A DNA stretch of 64,000 nt, from assembly GCA_020050835.1 (NCBI GenBank), contig JAGVKB010000138.1:1-64000 (forward strand). Reading direction: 5' to 3'. The translations under genes were made by a program, and so were the position numbers. This document shows, in pieces, positions 24,937 through 33,882 of the stretch. The stretch is from Candidatus Obscuribacterales bacterium (GTDB lineage Bacteria > Cyanobacteriota > Vampirovibrionia > Obscuribacterales > Obscuribacteraceae). Every line of letters starts with the position of its first letter. Position 1 is the first letter of the stretch. The notes under the pieces are model-generated. The model was given only the letters and a program-made list of their open reading frames with translations, did not search any database and was not told the DNA's origin.

Positions 24937-25373
24937 ACAAAAGGCTAACGATCACCGGCTTCATTCTTGCCATGAGCGTCCTCTATTTAGTGTTCCTTTT
25001 AACGCTCGCCAAACCGCCGGAACCAACCAGGCGCCTGATTGTTAAATCGGATATCTTTACGGAAGGAGGCTATCTCAAGAGCCCAATCCCAGTTGCGTTG
25101 CACTTCTATGCAGACTGGTGCCGGTCTTGCCGCGAAGAAGCTCCGGCTGTCGATGCCGCCACGAGAGAGTGGGACGGCAAGCTGAAGTTCATAAAAGTCA
25201 ATGTAGACCTCGATGATTGGTCGCTCGCAGGCGCATTCGGTATCCACAGCATTCCGTCGATCGTCATGCTCAATCCTTATTCCAAAGCGATCGTCGTTCA
25301 TAGGGGACTGCTGGACGCGTATGAACTGCATGAGTTCATCGTTAACTCGCTCAATCTGCCTGCAACAGAGTAA
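24933..25373 (+). CDS. membrane-anchored thioredoxin-like protein (WCRSC)
   Basis: A 146-residue protein with an N-terminal helix (ITGFILAMSVLYLVFLLTLA) and an exported thioredoxin fold: HFYADWCRSCREEAP active site (CxxC), KFIKVNVDLDDW, and the cis-Pro region GIHSIPSIVML. It is a likely periplasm-side disulfide reductase or isomerase. It overlaps the histidine kinase by four bases, so it is coupled with it and may act on the same signal. Confidence 0.88.
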   Translation: MNKRLTITGFILAMSVLYLVFLLTLAKPPEPTRRLIVKSDIFTEGGYLKSPIPVALHFYADWCRSCREEAPAVDAATREWDGKLKFIKVNVDLDDWSLAGAFGIHSIPSIVMLNPYSKAIVVHRGLLDAYELHEFIVNSLNLPATE

Positions 25374-25714
25374 CAACCGTTTCGCTAGTTGCGCAAACCG
25401 ACTCTGGCAATCTTGCCTTGCTCAATTCGAGTTAGCAAAGCGGCGCCAGCCGCCCCACTATTGCACCGAGCGCTATTCAGGCGCCGCTTAAGATCTCTTC
25501 CATCAGCGACCGTGAGCCGTTGTAATTTCGTCAACATTGCTTGTGATCGCCACCGCGGTCGAAGTAAGGTCTGGATACATTTCGCAGTTCCCATACTTGG
25601 AGTCCAGCTACTCTCTCATAACTCTTGAACTGACCAAGATTGCAGGAAAACTCTCAAGCGCCGTTGCGCCACGGGTGGTTTTACTGCCGGTCAGCCGAGG
25701 AGAAAGGATGTCCT
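25374..25714. other. intergenic region, no gene seen
   Basis: A 341-base gap. The inverted repeat AAGCGGCGCC / GGCGCCGCTT (about 25438-25447 and 25480-25489, loop of 32 bases) could end the kinase-thioredoxin unit. The 3' part is the leader of the EF-hand gene. No open frame with coding character. Confidence 0.4.
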
Positions 25715-26284
25715 ATGAGCGATCCCATCTTCGTAGTGCTGGTCGCCGCAATCGGTGGCCTCTTCGGCAGCTGTCTGCATCTGTCGCTTGGCTGGCGGTC
25801 AGGTTTCTTGATCAGCTGCGGCAGCATCGCCTTCATCGCCGGCCTCGCCAGCAAAATGGCTGAAGTCAACGCATTGCCCGCCGCTACAGGCGTCGTCCTG
25901 GCTTGTGTCGTCGTGCTGGTGCACGGCGTGCAATACAAGCATACTTTTGCCATGACCGTGGCTTACGCTCCCCAGTTGAGCCGGTACGGTCTGGACAATT
26001 TCGACCGGCTCGATGTCGACAAGGACGGCATCATCACTCTCTTCGACTTGTGGGACGCGGCCGAGTCGCCCTGGAACAGTCGAGAAGATCTGATCATGAT
26101 CCGCCTGCTGGAACGCCAGCTCGCCAGGATCGGTCATGTGATCGACACTTCGATCGTAGTGTCACCCATGTCAACCGGCGTTGTTACAGTCGATCACCAC
26201 GGAATGAGTGTGAGCGATCTCGAAAACTACCCGGACAAGATTCGCTCCCTGTACGAACAACAGTTCGGCGAGAAGCTCTCCTAG
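25715..26284 (+). CDS. membrane protein with EF-hand loop
   Basis: A 189-residue protein. About three hydrophobic segments lie in the first 85 residues (FVVLVAAIGGLFGSCLHL, FLISCGSIAFIAGLA, GVVLACVVVLVHGV). A canonical calcium-binding loop DVDKDGIITLFD follows at about residue 107, with acidic or oxygen ligands at positions 1, 3, 5 and 9; position 12 is Asp rather than Glu. The ATG at 25715 has AAAGGA 8 bases upstream. A single EF-hand suggests dimer formation or a structural site. No family recognised. Confidence 0.75.
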   Translation: MSDPIFVVLVAAIGGLFGSCLHLSLGWRSGFLISCGSIAFIAGLASKMAEVNALPAATGVVLACVVVLVHGVQYKHTFAMTVAYAPQLSRYGLDNFDRLDVDKDGIITLFDLWDAAESPWNSREDLIMIRLLERQLARIGHVIDTSIVVSPMSTGVVTVDHHGMSVSDLENYPDKIRSLYEQQFGEKLS

Positions 26285-26333
26285 CTGCTCGGACGCTCCC
26301 AGACAAGCGCGGGCTTGTCAGCCAACCAGGCAC

Positions 26334-26388
26334 GAGAAAACGGAAGATAGCCGCTGTTTCAATCAGCTGTCCTTCTTCCGTTCTCTTT
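26334..26388 (+). terminator. hairpin terminator after the EF-hand gene
   Basis: GAGAAAACGGAAG (26334-26346) pairs with CTTCTTCCGTTCTC (26372-26385) with two bulged A, followed by TTT. A smaller GACAAGC/GCTTGTC hairpin (26302-26319) precedes it. Confidence 0.65.
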
Positions 26389-26525
26389 AGATTTAGATAC
26401 TATATCCATTAGTTTCAGCTTTTTCTAAAAATAAGTTCCGGACAGCCGGATTGGAGGCTTGCAACTATCGTCCCTAAGCGGTCATGCCGCTTAGTTGAGT
26501 AGCGAATTGCAGTTGAGTAATCTGT

Positions 26526-27317
26526 CTACTTCGCCGCAACATAGACCGAGGCTGGAAAAATGATGCGAACCTTCTGACCGTCCGCATAACCATCAACCAT
26601 AACCTGCATCTCAGCCCTATCTGCCGACGAAATCTTCTTGCCGTACCAATAATCCAGGGCAAAGTCGAAGGCATCGTAGGCCGTCTCCTTGCTCCCAAAG
26701 AAGTAAGCAAACGGTACGTCTGGAATTTTTTCGACTTTACTTACTCCAAACACCTCAGCAAGCGGCTCTTCATAACAGGCAATCGGGTCAATTCGCGGAA
26801 CTCCTGGTACGAATCGGTCAATTATCCGGTCATAATCAGCATCTGAGAGCAATCCGATGACAACAATCATTCCGCCCGGTCTGAGGGCACGATAAGCCTC
26901 TCTTACAGCCGCGCCGGGATCGCTCACCATTTGAAGTACCCAGGGGAATAAGACGAAATCAACAGACTCGTCCGCCAGCTCGAGCCGGCACGCATCCATC
27001 ACCTTCAACTCGACATTTGTCAGGCCGGACTCCGCAATCCTTTGTTTGCCTATCTCAATAAAGCGCGGCTCCAGGTCGACACCAAGGATACGTTCACAGT
27101 AGGGAGCGAGCATGGTCGTGATCCGTCCGTCACCGCAACCAACCTCCAACACACTCTTTCCCTGGAGCTGGCAAAGACGCTGGATGGTTTCAACATCTAA
27201 GTTATCCCAATTTCTGTGCCACAATTGCCAGTAATGGACATAGTCCCAGTCTTTCTGCTGCTCGGACACCGGCGCGGAAATGACACTACCGGCGGTCTCA
27301 TTTCTCTCTAGCAACAA
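26526..27317 (-). CDS. class I SAM-dependent methyltransferase
   Basis: A 263-residue protein with motif I VLEVGCGDGRITTML (about residue 55), acidic motif II VDLEPRFIEI, motif III MDACRLELADESVDFVLFPWVLQ and GGMIVVIGLL. The acceptor cannot be predicted. Its start overlaps the end of the CsoR-family gene by 10 bases on the same strand, so it is probably co-transcribed with that metal sensor. Confidence 0.88.
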   Translation of the reverse strand: MLLERNETAGSVISAPVSEQQKDWDYVHYWQLWHRNWDNLDVETIQRLCQLQGKSVLEVGCGDGRITTMLAPYCERILGVDLEPRFIEIGKQRIAESGLTNVELKVMDACRLELADESVDFVLFPWVLQMVSDPGAAVREAYRALRPGGMIVVIGLLSDADYDRIIDRFVPGVPRIDPIACYEEPLAEVFGVSKVEKIPDVPFAYFFGSKETAYDAFDFALDYWYGKKISSADRAEMQVMVDGYADGQKVRIIFPASVYVAAK

Positions 27318-27637
27318 CCCTTTCCTCCAGGAGTCGATTCACCCGAGCTCTTCACAGCATCCAGCTCGTCGGATCCTCTTCGGAGAAGCTGCCACAGCTC
27401 TTCCATCACCCTTTCGGAATCGTCTGCTTTCACCGCGTCCACTACGCACGTATTCAAGTGTTGTTTCAGAAGCAGTTGCGCTGTGCGATCTAGCGCCGAC
27501 TGCACCGCTTTGAGTTGATTCAAAATGTCAATGCAGTACTTCTCATCGTCGACCATCTTTTGAACGGCGCTCAGGTGGCCGATCGCCTTTGACAGGCGAG
27601 CGGTAATGATTTTCTTAGTATCTCCGGTTACGGCCAC
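27308..27637 (-). CDS. csoR: CsoR-family copper-sensing repressor
   Basis: A 109-residue all-helical DUF156 protein. The copper-sensing triad C35 (KYCID), H60 and C64 (LLKQHLNTC) matches the C-H-C spacing of mycobacterial CsoR, favouring Cu(I) over Ni or formaldehyde sensing. The C-terminal tail GGKGCC adds two cysteines not found in typical CsoR. It is transcribed away from the copper genes starting at 28.4 kb, which it probably represses together with its own operon. Confidence 0.9.
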   Translation of the reverse strand: MAVTGDTKKIITARLSKAIGHLSAVQKMVDDEKYCIDILNQLKAVQSALDRTAQLLLKQHLNTCVVDAVKADDSERVMEELWQLLRRGSDELDAVKSSGESTPGGKGCC

Positions 27638-28428
27638 TTAAGTCCAATTGCTCCCGAGGCTGGGTCGACGACCGACAGAATGAATAACCGAGAGTCACGA
27701 TCTAACTTGCTTCGAGTGTCTCGTGGAAAACCGGTTAGTAAACCTTCGATTGCTTATACCATGAAACCAAGACTGAGTCGGCAGAAGATCACATTTTGTT
27801 CCAGCGCCAAGACTAACGCAGATTTATCTGCGCCTCGCAACTGAGTCTTCACGAGGAAGCTATCCCGGCTCTGTTAGCTGATTTCAATCAGACTGTGAAA
27901 CGTCAGGAGCGGACGAACAACCCCCACCCCGGGTTGGGTATAAGCGGCTTCGCTAGCCATCAGGCGCAAGTCAAGCGAAAAGTTTTCACTAATTTTTCAG
28001 GCGAGCGCTTAGACAAGGCGCTTGAACACCAGCGCAACAGCGCCCTGAATGCCTTACCAGCCTGCTGGCCTACCGGTAGAAATCGAGCAAATTTGGGGTG
28101 GAAAAAGTCAACAGCAATCGGCAAGACTAATAACGTTAATTAGTTTTCTGTATCAGAGCCGGAGTTAAGGCACTTAAAAGTTCCACTGTTCTTGAAGTTA
28201 GCAGCTGCAACCGGAGATTCGCACCGCTGGTAGTAGCACAGACTCAAGCACAAAGTCGCACGAAGCAGCAGCTCTAGCCTCGAGGTAGGAACTGTCCGCT
28301 CGGCTCGCACACCAGAACAAACACGACCACTGACCGCCGCCTTCCGGCAAAGCGGTCTCACTGCGCTTCACAGCTTGCCCAGGCTGTATTGCGCGCTCTC
28401 ACAATTCGACCTGGAAAAGGAGAAAGTC
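27638..28428. other. intergenic region before the copper genes
   Basis: A 791-base gap. One open frame (27895-28143, GTG start) lacks a good ribosome site and coding character and is not accepted. The notable feature is the candidate CsoR operator at 27919-27944. The 28145-28428 part is a long leader without a recognised riboswitch. Confidence 0.4.
27919..27944 (+). promoter_or_regulatory. candidate CsoR operator and -10 box
   Basis: The region reads CCCCCACCCCGGGTTGGGTA then TAAG: C-rich and G-rich blocks in an imperfect inverted arrangement flanked by AT, as in known CsoR operators. TATAAG at 27939-27944 can serve as a -10 box. It is 285 bases from the csoR start and upstream of the copper genes. 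Confidence 0.45.
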
Positions 28429-29388
28429 ATGCACAACATGCATCATGCCGACCATTTTATGGCACCGGCCTGGCTGATCTACACGCTCGGCGCGCTGTTC
28501 GCCGCCGGCGCACTCGTCTATCTCTACCGCCTCTTCAACGTCTCGGCGGTCAAGAAAGTCTACGGCTATCACGACTGGGAGAACGAGATCGGGCACGGTC
28601 TCTGCATGGCATCGATGGCTGCCATGCTCGCACCAGCGGCTCTTCAGCTGCCCGCCATCTTCTGGACCGTGACGCTGTCGGCCGGCGCCGTCTGGTTTTT
28701 CGCTCGCGCGCTCACCTGGGGACGCAAGCTGGCTCACAACAAGGTCTGGTGGTGGGACTGGGCCCACGTCGGCATGCTGTCCGGCATGGCGCTAATGTTT
28801 CACCCGCTCGACCTGGGCGCCTGGTTCGTCGGGCTTCAGGTAGCCTTCTGGCTCTGGTTCTCCAGCTACTACGCCTACGAGACCTACCACGAGTTGAAGG
28901 AGCCCAAGCTCCTCTACGTCCAGTCCAACCTGTCGCACCTTCTGATGGGCGTAGTCATGCTGATCATGACTCTCTGGCCGATGGCTTTGATGCCCTCGCA
29001 CCACAACATGAGCGCCATGAGCAGCAAGCCCAACCCAGCCGTCCCAGCCCCCCAGGTTGCTCCAACCGTCGCGAAAGCCGACGACAAAAACTTCAACGCC
29101 GAGGTTTTCGGAGCCACTCAGCCGGTGGTCGTGCTGGTTTATGGCGGCTGCGAGAAGTGCGCCACCGAGGTGCCGATCTTCAACAAGCTCTCCGCGCAGT
29201 ACCACGGACGGGTCAAATTCGTGGTGGTGCACAAGGACGAATCACCGGCGGTTTGCAAGCAGCTCAAGGTTGACCAGTGTCCGGCCGTGCTCATGGTGAA
29301 GGATGGAAAGCTCTGCGCCGACCGCCTGGACACCCTGGTCACACAGGACGAGCTCAGCGTCTTCATCGACAAGATGTTGAAAAACTGA
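28429..29388 (+). CDS. His-rich multi-helix membrane protein fused to a thioredoxin domain
   Basis: A 319-residue protein. The N-terminal about 190 residues have six hydrophobic segments with His/Met-rich ends ([56 protein letters not shown]), resembling DUF5134-type membrane proteins. After a Pro/Ala linker comes a thioredoxin fold with [11 protein letters not shown] as active site, [10 protein letters not shown] and the cis-Pro region QCPAVLMV. The ATG at 28429 has AAAAGGAG upstream. Placed between CsoR and the P-type ATPase, it probably works in copper handling outside the membrane. Confidence 0.8.
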   Translation: MHNMHHADHFMAPAWLIYTLGALFAAGALVYLYRLFNVSAVKKVYGYHDWENEIGHGLCMASMAAMLAPAALQLPAIFWTVTLSAGAVWFFARALTWGRKLAHNKVWWWDWAHVGMLSGMALMFHPLDLGAWFVGLQVAFWLWFSSYYAYETYHELKEPKLLYVQSNLSHLLMGVVMLIMTLWPMALMPSHHNMSAMSSKPNPAVPAPQVAPTVAKADDKNFNAEVFGATQPVVVLVYGGCEKCATEVPIFNKLSAQYHGRVKFVVVHKDESPAVCKQLKVDQCPAVLMVKDGKLCADRLDTLVTQDELSVFIDKMLKN

Positions 29389-29440
29389 CAAAGAGCGCCC
29401 GGACGGCAGCACCAGCTGCCAAAGCTTCTGTCCCACCATG

Positions 29441-29488
29441 CGAGAGAGAGAGCACAGCTCCAGCTGTTTGCTCTCTCTCTCTCGTTTT
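29441..29488 (+). terminator. GA/CT-repeat hairpin with T-run
   Basis: CGAGAGAGAGAGCA (29441-29454) pairs with TGCTCTCTCTCTCTCG (29469-29484) with a two-base bulge, followed by TTTT. It separates the membrane-thioredoxin gene from copA, so read-through would be regulated or copA has its own promoter. Confidence 0.8.
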
Positions 29489-29549
29489 CAACCTCACGAT
29501 TCTGTCCAAAAAACGGTCCCGCTTCAAAAAGCCAGACAAAGGAGATCAA

Positions 29550-32105
29550 ATGCCACACGAATCTTCAGGCAAGAAGCACGGTTGCGGCTGCGGCAAACAC
29601 CAAGCCAAGCCGCCTTCCGAGCACAAGGATCCGGTCTGCGGGATGACGGTCTCTCCCGCTTCCGCTGCTGCTTCCTGCGAGTACAAGGGCATGAAGTATT
29701 ACTTCTGCTGCCCGGGCTGTCTCAAGAAGTTCAGCGGCAACGAGGAGCGCTACTTGACCCCGGCCGTCAAGCCGCCTGCCATCGAGCTGCCCATCGTCAT
29801 TCCGCCCGCTGCTTCGGCGGTGGACCCGGTCTGCCACATGACGGTCGACCCGGCCTCCGCTGCTTCTTCCTGCGAGTACAAGGGCACGAAGTATTACTTC
29901 TGCTGCCCGGGCTGTCTCAAGAAGTTCAGCGGCAACGAGGAGCGCTACTTGCATCCGGACGACAGTGTAAGCCCGCCCAGCAAGCCGGCACCGGCCGGAG
30001 CCGAGTTCTTCTGCCCGATGGACCCGGAGGTTATCCAAGATAGTCCAGGTGATTGCCCGAAATGCGGAATGGCGCTCGAACCTCGCGCCGGTTCCAGCGC
30101 AACCGGCGACGAAGAGATGAAGGATATGCTCCACCGGCTGCGTGTCGGAGCTTTCCTCGCCGTTCCAGCGATTGTGCTCGGCATGCTCGAGCATACCCTC
30201 GGTCACAAACTGCACGAGTCCATTCCGAGTGATTTCCTGCACTGGATGCTCATGCTACTCACGGCGCCGGTGATCTTCCTGTCCGGCTCCATCTTCTTCC
30301 AGCGAGCTTACAAGTCGCTGGTCAACCGCAGCCCGAACATGTTCACCTTGATCGGGCTGGGAGTCGGCGTCGCCTTTGGATACAGCGCATTTGCCACCAT
30401 CTTTCCGGCGGCAGTACCGGCAGCATTCCTCTTGCATGAGGGCGCTCCGGTTGTCTACTTCGAAGCGGCCGCCGCAATCACGATTCTGGCTCTGCTCGGG
30501 CAAGTGCTCGAGTTGAGAGCACGGGCCAAGACCACCAGCGCGATTCGAGCGTTAGTCTCACTTGCTCCGAAGCAGGCGCGGCTGGTACACGCCGACGGTC
30601 GGGAAGAAGACGTGGCGATCGAGCTTGTGAAAGTGGGCAACACTTTGCGAGTTCGCCCCGGCGAAAGCATCCCGGCAGACGGCGCAGTGCTCGTGGGGAC
30701 CAGCTCGGTCGATCAATCGATCATGACCGGCGAGCCACTGCCGGTGGTGAAGAGCAGCGGCGACAAGGTGATCGGCGGAACAGTAAACGGCACCGGCAGC
30801 TTTACCATGAAAGCGGAGAAAGTCGGCAAGGACACTCTCCTTTCGCAGGTGGTCGAGCTTGCCAGAGCCGCTCAGCTCAGCCGTGTTCCGATCCAGTCGC
30901 TCGTAGACAGGGTGGCGGCGTACTTCGTGCCGGGCGTGCTGCTGACGGCGCTTTTGACGTTTGCCGCCTGGGCGGTTTTCGGAGCGAGCCTGTCGCAAGC
31001 TCTGCTCTGCGCCATCTCGGTCTTGATTATCGCCTGCCCTTGCGCTCTCGGTCTGGCCACCCCGATGTCGATTACCGTCGCAATCGGACGCGGCGCTCAA
31101 GCAGGCGTGTTGGTCAAGGACGCCGGCGCGCTCCAGGCGCTCGAAACAGTAGACACGCTGGTTGTCGACAAGACCGGCACGCTCACCGAGGGCAAGCCGA
31201 CGGTCGACACAGTGATCGCAGGCGCCGGCTACGACGAGCACACCATTCTGGCGCTGGCCGCCGCTGTCGAGAACCAGAGCGAGCACCCGCTGGCCTCGGC
31301 GCTCCTGGCTGCCGCGCGAAAGCGTGGGCTCTCACTAGCCACCGTCTCGGACTTCGCTTCAATACCAGGCAAGGGAGTGGTAGCCACGGTTGGCGGTCGT
31401 CAGGTAGCGGTCGGCAACTTAAAGCTGCTCAATGACCTCTCCATTACGGCGGTCGGTTTCATGGCCAGGGCCGACGAGCTGCGCAGGCAAGGCCATTCGA
31501 CCTTCTATGTCGCCGTTGACGGTTGGACAGCCGGCTTGGTTTCAGTGGTCGACCCGGTCAAAGCTTCCGCCAAAGATGCGGTTGCTCAACTCCAGAAGCA
31601 AGGCATGCGCGTAGTCATGCTGACCGGCGACGGTCAGAGCACCGCCGAAGCCGTTGCCAAACAGCTCGGCATCAAAGAAGTGATCGCCGACGTTCTACCG
31701 ACCGAAAAGGCGGCAGTCGTCAAACAGCTCCAGCTCGAAGGCCGGCGCGTCGCAATGGCTGGCGACGGTGTCAACGACTCACCGGCCCTCGCGCAAGCCA
31801 ATGTCGGCATCGCGATGGGCACCGGCACCGATATCGCCATTCAACACGCTGACATCGTCCTGGTGCAAGGCGACCTGCGCGGGATCGTGAAGGCTCTCAA
31901 CTTGAGCCGCGCCATGATGAGCAACATCAAGCAAAACCTCGTTCTCGCTTTCGGCTACAACCTTTTGGCGGTGCCGTTAGCAGCCGGTCTGCTTTTCCCT
32001 GTCTTCGGACTGCTGTTAAGTCCGATGATCGCCAGCGCGGCGATGAGCCTGAGCTCCGTATCGGTGATCGCCAATTCGCTGCGCCTGCGCAACTCCAAGT
32101 TGTAG
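29550..32105 (+). CDS. copA: copper-type P1B-ATPase with tandem YHS domains
   Basis: An 851-residue cation pump. The N-terminus has CGCGKH, two near-identical YHS domains (DPVCGMTV ... CCPGCLKKF and DPVCHMTV ... CCPGCLKKF), then a heavy-metal-binding domain FFCPMDPEV ... [10 protein letters not shown]. The ATPase core has TGEPLPV, membrane CPCALG at 496-501 (Cu(I) type), phosphorylation site D540 in DKTGTLT, HPLASAL, and hinge [20 protein letters not shown]. It exports copper to the periplasm. The ATG at 29550 has AAAGGAG upstream; an upstream in-frame codon at 29277 lies inside the previous gene. Probably under CsoR control. Confidence 0.96.
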   Translation: MPHESSGKKHGCGCGKHQAKPPSEHKDPVCGMTVSPASAAASCEYKGMKYYFCCPGCLKKFSGNEERYLTPAVKPPAIELPIVIPPAASAVDPVCHMTVDPASAASSCEYKGTKYYFCCPGCLKKFSGNEERYLHPDDSVSPPSKPAPAGAEFFCPMDPEVIQDSPGDCPKCGMALEPRAGSSATGDEEMKDMLHRLRVGAFLAVPAIVLGMLEHTLGHKLHESIPSDFLHWMLMLLTAPVIFLSGSIFFQRAYKSLVNRSPNMFTLIGLGVGVAFGYSAFATIFPAAVPAAFLLHEGAPVVYFEAAAAITILALLGQVLELRARAKTTSAIRALVSLAPKQARLVHADGREEDVAIELVKVGNTLRVRPGESIPADGAVLVGTSSVDQSIMTGEPLPVVKSSGDKVIGGTVNGTGSFTMKAEKVGKDTLLSQVVELARAAQLSRVPIQSLVDRVAAYFVPGVLLTALLTFAAWAVFGASLSQALLCAISVLIIACPCALGLATPMSITVAIGRGAQAGVLVKDAGALQALETVDTLVVDKTGTLTEGKPTVDTVIAGAGYDEHTILALAAAVENQSEHPLASALLAAARKRGLSLATVSDFASIPGKGVVATVGGRQVAVGNLKLLNDLSITAVGFMARADELRRQGHSTFYVAVDGWTAGLVSVVDPVKASAKDAVAQLQKQGMRVVMLTGDGQSTAEAVAKQLGIKEVIADVLPTEKAAVVKQLQLEGRRVAMAGDGVNDSPALAQANVGIAMGTGTDIAIQHADIVLVQGDLRGIVKALNLSRAMMSNIKQNLVLAFGYNLLAVPLAAGLLFPVFGLLLSPMIASAAMSLSSVSVIANSLRLRNSKL
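29628..29951 (+). repeat. 195-base-period duplication of the YHS domain
   Basis: 29628-29756 and 29823-29951 are direct repeats. The last about 85 bases of each unit differ at very few positions, so the domain was duplicated recently or is kept uniform by conversion. Confidence 0.9.
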
Positions 32106-32164
32106 CAAGACAGCGATCACCATGATGGTTGCTCGAGCTCCCACTGTCCGCTTGCGATCACATT

Positions 32165-32205
32165 CCATCAGGCGAGCAGGGAGGAAACTTCCTGCTCGCT
32201 GATGG
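32165..32205 (+). terminator. hairpin after copA
   Basis: CCATCAGGCGAGCAGG (32165-32180) and CCTGCTCGCTGATGG (32191-32205) form a stem with one bulge around a 10-base loop. No T-run. It lies 48 bases before the next gene. Confidence 0.65.
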
Positions 32206-32252
32206 CACAGCTCCGACCGGCTATCCATGAACTCTTTAAGGAGAGATGACAC

Positions 32253-33794
32253 ATGTCAGTACAAAGTTCATCGTCCGGCGCAAGCGAACAGCCTCAGAAA
32301 GCTCCACTCGTTTTGCGCCCGGCTATCGATCCATCGGTGGCAGCCTTTCTCAACGACAAGGCTCAGCTCGGACAGCTCGTCACCGCGTTAGGCAGCCCGC
32401 TCAACCTGCTGTTTCCCGGACTGCTCAAGCAGAACATCGACGCCTACCAGGCTGTTTTGACCAAACACAGCCTGCCTGGTCGCGTCTTCTTCGCGCACAA
32501 GGTGACGATGGCCGACTGCCTGATTCGGCAGTTGGCTGTCGAGCCGGTCAGCCTCGACGTCGCTTCGTTGAACGAGCTCAGGCACGGGCTATCAGCCGGA
32601 TTCACCGGAGACCGCATGGAAGCGACCGGACCCAAGAACGCCGAGTTTCTTTCGCTCTGCATGCTGCAGGGTGTCACCATCAACGTCGACAGCGTGGCCG
32701 AGCTCGCGCAGCTGGTGCGGCTTAAGAAGCTTCTGCCGCCCGGCAAGAAGACCAAACTGCTGCTCCGCCTCTCCGGCTTCGCCAGCAGCACGGCCCAGAA
32801 TCTGGTCAAATCGAGCCGCTTCGGTGTACCGCTGGCGGAAGTCGACTCCGCCTTCCGGATTCTTCAGGAGCACGAACAGGACTTCAGCCTCCTCGGATTC
32901 GCCTTCCACCTCGATACGGTCACGGTCCACGAACGCCTGACTGCCATCGAGCAGTGTCTCGACCTGCACGAAAAGGCGGTCGCTCTCGGCTTCGAACCCA
33001 ACGTGCTGAACATCGGAGGCGGCTTCCGGGTTAACTACCTGGAAAACCAGCAGGACTGGGCCAACTATGTCTCAGCCTTGAAGGAATCGGTGCTCGGCAC
33101 CGGCGCGCCGCTGACCTGGCAGAAATCAGGTTTCGGCATGTCAGTCGACAACGGCAAGCTGAAGGGCAGCTTCAACACCTACGGTTACTTCGAGCCGACT
33201 CCGGGCGCGAAGTTTCTCGACGAGATTCTCAACAGCCAGCTTACGGCTCGCGAGGACAAGACCGTGGCCACCATCATGCGAAGTAACATGATCGAGCTTT
33301 GGATCGAGCCGGGGCGATCATTGGTCGACCAGTGCGGAGTCACAGTCGCTCGCGTCAACTCCTTGCGCAAAGCCAGCACCGGCGAACAGCTGGTCAGCCT
33401 GAACATGAAGCGCCAGGATGTCGCCTTCCTGGACCAGGAATTTTTCGTGGACCCGGTAGTTCTCTACCGCTCGCCTCCTGCCGGTGATGCACCGTCGGCA
33501 GTGCCCGTCTTCTTCGCCGGAGACCTCTGCCTGGAAAGCGACCTGATCTGCCGCCACCTCACCTTCCTGAAAAGGCTGCCGGAAGAAGGAGATTTAGTGG
33601 CCTTCATCAACACCGCCGGCTATTACATGGACTTCAGCGCGTCGCAGGCGATCATGCAGCCGGTCGCCCGCAAAGTCGCCATCGTGAAGCAAGAAGCAAA
33701 GTTCTCCTGGGTAGCCGACGAGCAGTTCTCGGTTGCCTGGCACTTTTACAACGGCGAGTCCGACGGCACCCAGCCGAACGGCAATTTGAGCTGA
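32253..33794 (+). CDS. Y4yA-family PLP-dependent decarboxylase-like enzyme, copy 1
   Basis: A 513-residue fold-III PLP enzyme (alanine racemase/ornithine-DAP decarboxylase superfamily). The PLP lysine is K83 in FFAHKV. Further motifs are HLDT (SLLGFAFHLDT), the phosphate-binding LNIGGGF, EPGRSLVDQ and, late, AGDLCLESD and NTAGYYMDFSAS, where Cys and Tyr of the active site are expected. It resembles the rhizobial Y4yA group more than LysA. The ATG has AAGGAG upstream. It heads the first three-gene module; codons are strongly biased. The substrate is unknown, possibly an amino acid or amino-acid conjugate. Confidence 0.85.
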   Translation: MSVQSSSSGASEQPQKAPLVLRPAIDPSVAAFLNDKAQLGQLVTALGSPLNLLFPGLLKQNIDAYQAVLTKHSLPGRVFFAHKVTMADCLIRQLAVEPVSLDVASLNELRHGLSAGFTGDRMEATGPKNAEFLSLCMLQGVTINVDSVAELAQLVRLKKLLPPGKKTKLLLRLSGFASSTAQNLVKSSRFGVPLAEVDSAFRILQEHEQDFSLLGFAFHLDTVTVHERLTAIEQCLDLHEKAVALGFEPNVLNIGGGFRVNYLENQQDWANYVSALKESVLGTGAPLTWQKSGFGMSVDNGKLKGSFNTYGYFEPTPGAKFLDEILNSQLTAREDKTVATIMRSNMIELWIEPGRSLVDQCGVTVARVNSLRKASTGEQLVSLNMKRQDVAFLDQEFFVDPVVLYRSPPAGDAPSAVPVFFAGDLCLESDLICRHLTFLKRLPEEGDLVAFINTAGYYMDFSASQAIMQPVARKVAIVKQEAKFSWVADEQFSVAWHFYNGESDGTQPNGNLS

Positions 33795-33824
33795 CTTCAA
33801 CTGACTGTTAGTGACTACCCACCG

Positions 33825-33861
33825 CCGGGCGGCGGATTGCATCTGCAATCCGCCCTCCGGC
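33825..33861 (+). repeat. intra-module hairpin
   Basis: The perfect inverted repeat GGCGGATTGCA-TC-TGCAATCCGCC (33831-33854) is extended outward by GCCGG-type pairing. It lies in the gap between the decarboxylase and cysteine synthase genes. It may stabilise or partly terminate the transcript. Confidence 0.65.
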
Positions 33862-33882
33862 GCTCAACAAAGGAGCAATGAG

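Noticed and set aside
27895-28143. 82-codon frame before the copper genes
   Set aside because: GTG start without ribosome site, no coding bias, and it overlaps the candidate operator region.
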